DNA from: Pseudomonas abieticivorans
Lineage (GTDB): Bacteria; Pseudomonadota; Gammaproteobacteria; Pseudomonadales; Pseudomonadaceae
DNA length: 64,000 nt
Reading direction: 5' to 3'
Assembly: GCF_023509015.1 (NCBI RefSeq)
Contig: NZ_CP094975.1
Span: 1,433,501 to 1,497,500 of the forward strand
Shown: positions 59,301 through 64,000 of the stretch, piece after piece
How the letters are laid out: each line of letters starts with the position of its first letter
Numbering within the stretch: position 1 is the stretch's first letter
The notes under the pieces: model-generated
What the model saw: only the letters and a program-made list of their open reading frames with translations
What the model was told of the DNA's origin: nothing
Databases searched by the model: none
Translations under genes and position numbers: made by a program

Positions 59301-60179
59301 ATGAACCCGCTCTCGCACATCCAGATTTTCCAGGCCCTGAACAGCTCGCCCCATGCGGTGCTGGAGCACACTGCCGAGCTGGGTGACGGGATGGTCGCCG
59401 CCCTGTGGAACAATCGCCACGACGCCCAGGATTACCAGGCGCCAAGCCACCACACCCTGTCGTGCTACATCGGCGGTGGCACGGGTACGTTCCGCCGCGA
59501 CCGACCCAGTGAGAAAGGCGCCCCCGACAAACTCTGCACCTTGCCCGCAGGCCACGAGTCAGCATGGGTGATCAATGGCGAAATTCGCCTGGCCCACCTG
59601 TATTTCAGCGCTGAACAGTTCGCTTTGGGGTGCATCACCCTGCTGGACCGCGAGCCACGGGCGGTGCAACTGCGCGAAAGCACCTTTTTCGATGACCCGT
59701 TGCAGGTCGCGCGCTTTCGCCAACTGATCCAGCTGAACGGGCAAGAGCCGGGCGAGCGCCTGCTGACCAGCAGCCTGGCCCACGAGATGCTGGGCCACGC
59801 GCTGCTCGGCCAAGTGGGGCTGCGTGAGGGGCTGCGATTGAAAGGTGGGCTGGCGGCGCACCAGCGGCGGCAATTGCTGGAGTACATCGACGCCAACCTG
59901 GAGGCCCCGTTGAGCCTGGGTGAGCTGGCGGGGCTGTGCAGCCTGTCGGAGTACCACTTCGCACGGATGTTCCGCACAAGCGTTGGCTTGCCACCCCATC
60001 AGTTCGTGCTGGCTCGGCGCCTTGCCAGGGCGCGCCACCTGCTGCGCCACAGCCGCCTGCCGCTGGGCGAAGTGGCATTGGCCTGCGGGTTTGCCAGTGC
60101 CAGCCATTTTGCCAATCGGTTCAGGCAGGGGGTAGGCGCGACGCCGGGTGAGTATCGCCAGGCGTTGGCAAGGTGCTGA
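59301..60179 (+). CDS. AraC-family transcriptional regulator
   Basis: This 292-residue regulator has an N-terminal cupin-like domain and a C-terminal double helix-turn-helix (APLSLGELAGLCSLSEYHFARMFRTSVGLPPHQFVLARRLARARHLLRHSRLPLGEVALACGFASASHFANRFRQGVGATPGEYRQ). It is divergent from the EamA gene. Confidence 0.93.
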   Translation: MNPLSHIQIFQALNSSPHAVLEHTAELGDGMVAALWNNRHDAQDYQAPSHHTLSCYIGGGTGTFRRDRPSEKGAPDKLCTLPAGHESAWVINGEIRLAHLYFSAEQFALGCITLLDREPRAVQLRESTFFDDPLQVARFRQLIQLNGQEPGERLLTSSLAHEMLGHALLGQVGLREGLRLKGGLAAHQRRQLLEYIDANLEAPLSLGELAGLCSLSEYHFARMFRTSVGLPPHQFVLARRLARARHLLRHSRLPLGEVALACGFASASHFANRFRQGVGATPGEYRQALARC

Positions 60180-60203
60180 ATCCACTCCAACATGCCCCCG
60201 CCC

Positions 60204-60227
60204 TGTAGAGCCGGATTTATCCGCGAA
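60204..60227 (+). repeat. REP-like element, single copy
   Basis: A forward copy with one change (GTAGAGCCGG) lies between the convergent AraC and TonB receptor genes. Confidence 0.65.
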
Positions 60228-60236
60228 CCTACCCCC

Positions 60237-62648
60237 TCAAAACTCCAGCGTACTGGAGACCACCACCTGCCTGGAATCACCCATCGAGACAAAATAGCGG
60301 TTCACCGCCGAGGTGTAGTAAATGCGGTCGAACAGGTTCTTCACGTTGACCTGGAACTGCACCTTCTGCCCATCGATTCGCGTGTCGTAGGTGGCAAAGG
60401 CATCCGCCACGGTATAGCTGGGCAAGGTGAAATCGTTCACCGCATTGCCCGCCCGCTCGCCCACGTAATGCGCCCCGGCGCCCACGCGCAGGCGATCACC
60501 GCCGCCCAGCACGCTGCCAAAGTCATACACCGCCGACAACGCGCCGCTGTGCCTGGCCACGTTCTGCAGGCGGTTGCCCTGGTAGGTCGGGTCTTTGCTG
60601 ACGTCGGCGTCGGTGTAGGCATAGTTGCCGATCAGGCTCCAGCGCTCGCTCAGTTGCCCGCTCACATCCATTTCCAGGCCACGGGAGTGCACCTCGCCGG
60701 CGTTGCTGTAGGTCGTGTCGGTGGTCAGCGCATCGTAGTTGGACACCAGCACATTGCGTTTTTTGATATCAAACAGCGCCACGCTGCCAGTGATCGCGCC
60801 GGGCAGGTCGAGCTTGGCGCCCAGCTCCCAACTTTTGGCGGTTTCCGGCTTGATCGCTGAATCAACAATCACCCCGCCGGTCAACGGTGCGATAGTGGAA
60901 TTGGGTTTGAACGATTCGGTGTAGCTGCCGTAGAACGACAGCGCCTCGGTGTAGCGGTACACCAGGCCTGCGCGGGGTATCCAGGTTTGGCCATTGGTGT
61001 TGGTGTTGACGGTAAAGGGGATGCCCTTGCCGGCGATCTGGTCGTAAGTCTGATAACGGGCGCCAGCCACCAGGATCCACTGGTCGGTGAGGTGCAGCGA
61101 GTCCTGGAAGAATATTGAATCGGTGCGCAGCCGATCGCTTTGCGCGCTGTCGGCGGCGCTGACCGTGGTGCCTTCCACTTCCTGGCCATACACCGGGCTT
61201 GCATAGCTGAAGGTGGTCAGGCTTTTTTGGCGGATCAACTCGGCGCGGTAGATCTTGCGGTACTCATCGTCCACCCCTACCAACAGGTCATTCTGTAAGC
61301 CCGCCACCTGCAGGCTGCCTTCCAGGCTGAGCGTGGTGAAGCGGTCGATACTGATCGCGCCACGGGTGCCGTCCATGCTACGGGTCAGGGTGCCCTTGGC
61401 CGGGTTGACCGACGACACCCGCACCTGGCTCGCGTCATAGGTTTCGCGGTTCCAGCTGTAGCCCAGGTGGGTTTTCCAATCATCGCCAAGCTGATGATCG
61501 ACCTCCAGGTGGTACAGGTCCGACCGCCCTTCCATGTTGTTGAACGGCTCATCCAGGCGGCGGGTGCTGGGGATGTTCAATGGGTGGTTGGTACTGGGGT
61601 CGATGGCAGTGCCGCGGTCGAAGGGGTAGATGAACTCGCGGTGCTCGAAACCGGCGACCACCTGGGTGTCTTCGCCGTACCAGGCAAGCGACGGCGCCAC
61701 CAGGGTTTCGCGGTGGGTACCAAAATTACGCCAGTAGTCCTCGTCTTCGTGGTCCAGGACCAAGCGGTACGCCAAGCCGCTTTCGCCCAGTGGCCCGGTG
61801 CTGTCCAGGGTACTGCCGCCGCCATTCTTGCCGTCGCCATAGCTGGAGCCGCGTGCGGTGATGGCGTTGTAGGCGGTCAGTTGCGGGCGCTTGCTGACCA
61901 CATTGATCACCCCGCCCGGGTCCTGGATGCCGTACAGCAAAGAGGCCGGCCCTTTGAGCACCTCGACCCGCTCGGCAGTCGCATTGAGGCTGCGCCCCTG
62001 CACCAGCGGCATGCCATCGCGCATGATCGAACCGTCGCGGTTGTCGCCAAAACCGCGTTTCATCACCGTGTCCTGGGTGCTGCCCAAGGTATTGCCCTGG
62101 GTCACGCCGCTGATGTTGGCCAGGGCATCGTCGAGGTTGCGCGGCGCCTGGTCCTTGAGCACCTGGGCCGGCACCACGTTGATCGCTTGCGGGATTTCCT
62201 GGATCAATCCACGCGAGCGCATCACCGAACTGCTGGCCGGCGGCTGGTAGCCAGTGCTGTCGGACAGGGTCGAGACAATGCTGGTGGGCGCAATGCTCAG
62301 CGCTGCGCGGGTGGGCACTGGTTGCAGGGTGATGGTATGCGCGTCGGTATGCCGAAAGGTAAAACCGGACTGCGCAAGCAACTGCTGCAACGCTTCTTCT
62401 GCGCTGAACTGCCCCATGAGCGCAGGCGCCTGTAGGCGATAAGGCGCCTCTTCGGTGTAAATGACGCTGAGGCCGGTTACCCGGCTAAAGTCGTTCAGGG
62501 CCTGGGGCAAGGGCTTGGCGGCAATGGCAAAACGATAAAGTGTGCTCTGCCGGGCCACCTGCTCAGCGCCGGTGGCACTCAACGGCAGCAGCCAGCATAG
62601 CCCCAACCATAACGCCGATGCGCCGAACCAAACGTGTCTGTACTTCAT
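60237..62648 (-). CDS. TonB-dependent siderophore receptor with N-terminal signalling domain
   Basis: This 803-residue outer-membrane receptor has a signal peptide (start at 62648, MKYRHVWFGASALWLGLCWL), an STN signalling domain (FAIAAKPLPQALNDFSRVTGLSVIYTEEAPYRLQAPALMGQFSAEEALQQLL), a plug with the QAINVVPAQVLKDQ TonB-type region, and a 22-strand barrel ending SSTLEF. It is like FpvA/FoxA types. The STN domain and the fecR/sigma genes next to it show cell-surface signalling. The siderophore is unknown. Confidence 0.94.
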   Translation of the reverse strand: MKYRHVWFGASALWLGLCWLLPLSATGAEQVARQSTLYRFAIAAKPLPQALNDFSRVTGLSVIYTEEAPYRLQAPALMGQFSAEEALQQLLAQSGFTFRHTDAHTITLQPVPTRAALSIAPTSIVSTLSDSTGYQPPASSSVMRSRGLIQEIPQAINVVPAQVLKDQAPRNLDDALANISGVTQGNTLGSTQDTVMKRGFGDNRDGSIMRDGMPLVQGRSLNATAERVEVLKGPASLLYGIQDPGGVINVVSKRPQLTAYNAITARGSSYGDGKNGGGSTLDSTGPLGESGLAYRLVLDHEDEDYWRNFGTHRETLVAPSLAWYGEDTQVVAGFEHREFIYPFDRGTAIDPSTNHPLNIPSTRRLDEPFNNMEGRSDLYHLEVDHQLGDDWKTHLGYSWNRETYDASQVRVSSVNPAKGTLTRSMDGTRGAISIDRFTTLSLEGSLQVAGLQNDLLVGVDDEYRKIYRAELIRQKSLTTFSYASPVYGQEVEGTTVSAADSAQSDRLRTDSIFFQDSLHLTDQWILVAGARYQTYDQIAGKGIPFTVNTNTNGQTWIPRAGLVYRYTEALSFYGSYTESFKPNSTIAPLTGGVIVDSAIKPETAKSWELGAKLDLPGAITGSVALFDIKKRNVLVSNYDALTTDTTYSNAGEVHSRGLEMDVSGQLSERWSLIGNYAYTDADVSKDPTYQGNRLQNVARHSGALSAVYDFGSVLGGGDRLRVGAGAHYVGERAGNAVNDFTLPSYTVADAFATYDTRIDGQKVQFQVNVKNLFDRIYYTSAVNRYFVSMGDSRQVVVSSTLEF

Positions 62649-62763
62649 GAGTGGGTGACCTGTGAATAACATCGACTTTGATGCGAATGAATCGCACTTC
62701 ACCCATTACACGGATCAGCTCGACAAAGACCTCACCGCCTGGCTCGATAAATCCGAAAAAAAC

Positions 62764-63741
62764 TCAGCGCAGCACGATCAGCCGCCCCAGCACATGGTCC
62801 TGCTCGAAGCCCATGACCTTTTGCAGCGAGTCGAGCACGGCCTGCGGGTCGCTGCTGGGGAAGCTGCCGCTGACCTTGCGCGCCGCCAGTTGGTCGTTCA
62901 GCAGCAGGATGCGCCCCGGGTAATGGCGCGCCAGGTCGGCGACAACCTCGGCCAGCGGCGCCTGGTAGTAACTGAGCCAGCCTTGGCGCCAGGCCAGTTG
63001 CGCGTCACTGTCCACCTGGCGCAGCGGCGCGGCCAACCCGTGGCTGTAGGCCAGTTGCTGGCCGGCCGTGAGCACGGTCTGCGGTTGCCCTGGGCTTGGC
63101 GTGACACCCACGCGCCCGGACAGCACCGTCACCTGCGCGCCCGCCGCTTGCCGGCGAACCTCGAACTGGGTACCCAGCACTTGTGCCTCACCGCCATTGG
63201 CGCTGACAACGAAAGGCTCGCCCGTGTGCGTGACATGGAAAAAGGCCGCACCGCGCCTCAGCTCCACATGGCGCTGGCCGTGATCGAAGTCCACGGCAAT
63301 GGCGCTGTCGGCGTCCAGGGTCACTTCGGAGTTGTCCGCCAGGGTCACCGTGCGTACATCGCCCCGGCTGACATAGTCGGCGCCCAGGTCCTGCAGCCAA
63401 TCGATCGGTCGCACACCTGCGCCCATGCCCACCATCAGCACCAGGCAGGCCGCCATGGCCAAGGCTGCGGCAAAGCGCGCCGGCCTGCGCCGCGGGCGGT
63501 CCATGGCCTGCAACAACGCTTGCAGGGCGGCATCGTCTTCCTCGGCCAGGCGCCGCGCGGGGGCCTCGCTCAACTCCCACAGCACCTGGGCCTGGGCGTA
63601 CGCCTGGGCATGGGCCGGGTCGGCCTGCAGCCAGTGGCTGAAGGTGGCCTGGTCGCCCGCGCTGGGCTTGTCGTGCAACAGGCTGAGCCAGGCCAGCGCC
63701 TGGCGCTCATGCTCTGCGCTGATATCACAATTGGGCTTCAT
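62764..63741 (-). CDS. FecR-type anti-sigma factor/sensor
   Basis: This 325-residue protein has a DUF4880 N-terminal domain (CDISAEHERQALAWLSLLHDKPSAGDQATFSHWLQADPAHAQAYAQAQVLWE), one membrane helix (about 100-122), and a periplasmic FecR domain (DVRTVTLADNSEVTLDADSAIAVDFDHGQRHVELRRGAAFFHV). It passes the signal from the receptor to the sigma factor. The start overlaps the sigma stop (ATGA). Confidence 0.94.
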   Translation of the reverse strand: MKPNCDISAEHERQALAWLSLLHDKPSAGDQATFSHWLQADPAHAQAYAQAQVLWELSEAPARRLAEEDDAALQALLQAMDRPRRRPARFAAALAMAACLVLMVGMGAGVRPIDWLQDLGADYVSRGDVRTVTLADNSEVTLDADSAIAVDFDHGQRHVELRRGAAFFHVTHTGEPFVVSANGGEAQVLGTQFEVRRQAAGAQVTVLSGRVGVTPSPGQPQTVLTAGQQLAYSHGLAAPLRQVDSDAQLAWRQGWLSYYQAPLAEVVADLARHYPGRILLLNDQLAARKVSGSFPSSDPQAVLDSLQKVMGFEQDHVLGRLIVLR

Positions 63742-64000
63742 CGACCGGCTTTTCCTGGCGGCTCGTGCAAGCTCGCCTTGCACGCGTGGAGGGCGCGCAT
63801 CATATGTTTTTCCACGGCGCTTTGGGACAGATGCATGGCCCGGGCGATATCGGCGTAGGTACGCCCGTGCAGGCGGTTGAGCAAAAAGATCTGCCGGGTA
63901 CGTTCGGGCAACTGCCGCAGCGCGGCTTCGATATGGCGCAAATCGTTACCCGCCTCCAGGGCTGCCTTGCGGTTCAGGGCTCAGTTGCTCGGCGGCGTCC
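63738..64000 (-). pseudogene. ECF sigma factor, 5' end outside the window, apparent frameshift
   Basis: The C-terminal part (region 4: LRHIEAALRQLPERTRQIFLLNRLHGRTYADIARAMHLSQSAVEKHMMRALHACKASLHEPP) is an FpvI/FecI-type ECF sigma factor. Upstream in the same frame a TGA lies at 63981-63983. The next frame reads DAAEQLSPEPQ, which looks like the true continuation. Removing one base of the CC at 63965-63966 joins both frames. So the gene has an apparent one-base insertion, real or an error. It would drive the receptor gene under FecR control. Confidence 0.8.

Overview
The window looks like chromosomal DNA of a Pseudomonas of the fluorescens/putida type. It has uniformly high GC outside a few regulatory stretches, a complete alginate operon, phaG, hupN, yejK, an aap amino-acid transporter, an EstB-type esterase, and many dispersed REP-like elements with the core GGAGCGGATTnATCCGCG. 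I saw no phage, insertion sequence, CRISPR array or rRNA.

Layout. 1-2165: phaG, tRNA-Gly(CCC), a small hypothetical ORF and an AT-rich leader. 2166-8241: a tightly packed four-gene operon (HlyD-type membrane fusion protein, secreted six-hairpin glycosidase-like protein, BcsA-like glycosyltransferase with a PilZ-like tail, TolC/NodT-type outer-membrane lipoprotein). It resembles a synthase-dependent polysaccharide machine that exports through a tripartite channel, and it is the best candidate here for an undescribed system. 8408-19331: housekeeping and accessory genes (valS, rlmF, hupN, yejK, a membrane glutaredoxin, a GST, a GIY-YIG protein, a secreted HvnA-like protein, an NTF2-like protein, and a CynX-type MFS transporter with a frameshifted GntR regulator). 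19612-23770: aapJQMP on the minus strand, with a 28-bp perfect palindrome after aapJ. 24251-31698: estB, rhlB, moaCDE, a PIN-PhoH protein, a degenerate polysaccharide deacetylase and yaaA. 31699-32530: a long regulatory region with T-tracts and a GAACTT (AlgU-type) promoter element. 32531-48874: the full alginate operon algD-8-44-K-E-G-X-L-I-J-F-A. 49090-60179: a small membrane protein, an SDR, an AaeXAB-like efflux operon with its own outer-membrane factor and a divergent LysR regulator, a 2-hydroxyacid dehydrogenase, a DUF2165-like protein, and an EamA transporter divergent from an AraC regulator. 60237-64000: a siderophore-type TonB receptor with a signalling domain, a FecR-type anti-sigma factor and the 3' part of an ECF sigma gene that appears frameshifted.

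How the parts fit together. Two separate exopolysaccharide synthase operons lie in one window and both carry PilZ-type domains. Alginate has the canonical c-di-GMP motif in Alg44; the novel operon has only half of the motif. AlgD and AlgA make GDP-mannuronate. Alg8/44 polymerise it, AlgG/I/J/F/X modify it, AlgL trims it, and AlgK/E export it. The receptor, FecR and sigma genes form a cell-surface signalling set for iron uptake. Two apparent single-base insertions (GntR and ECF sigma) could be real lesions or assembly errors.
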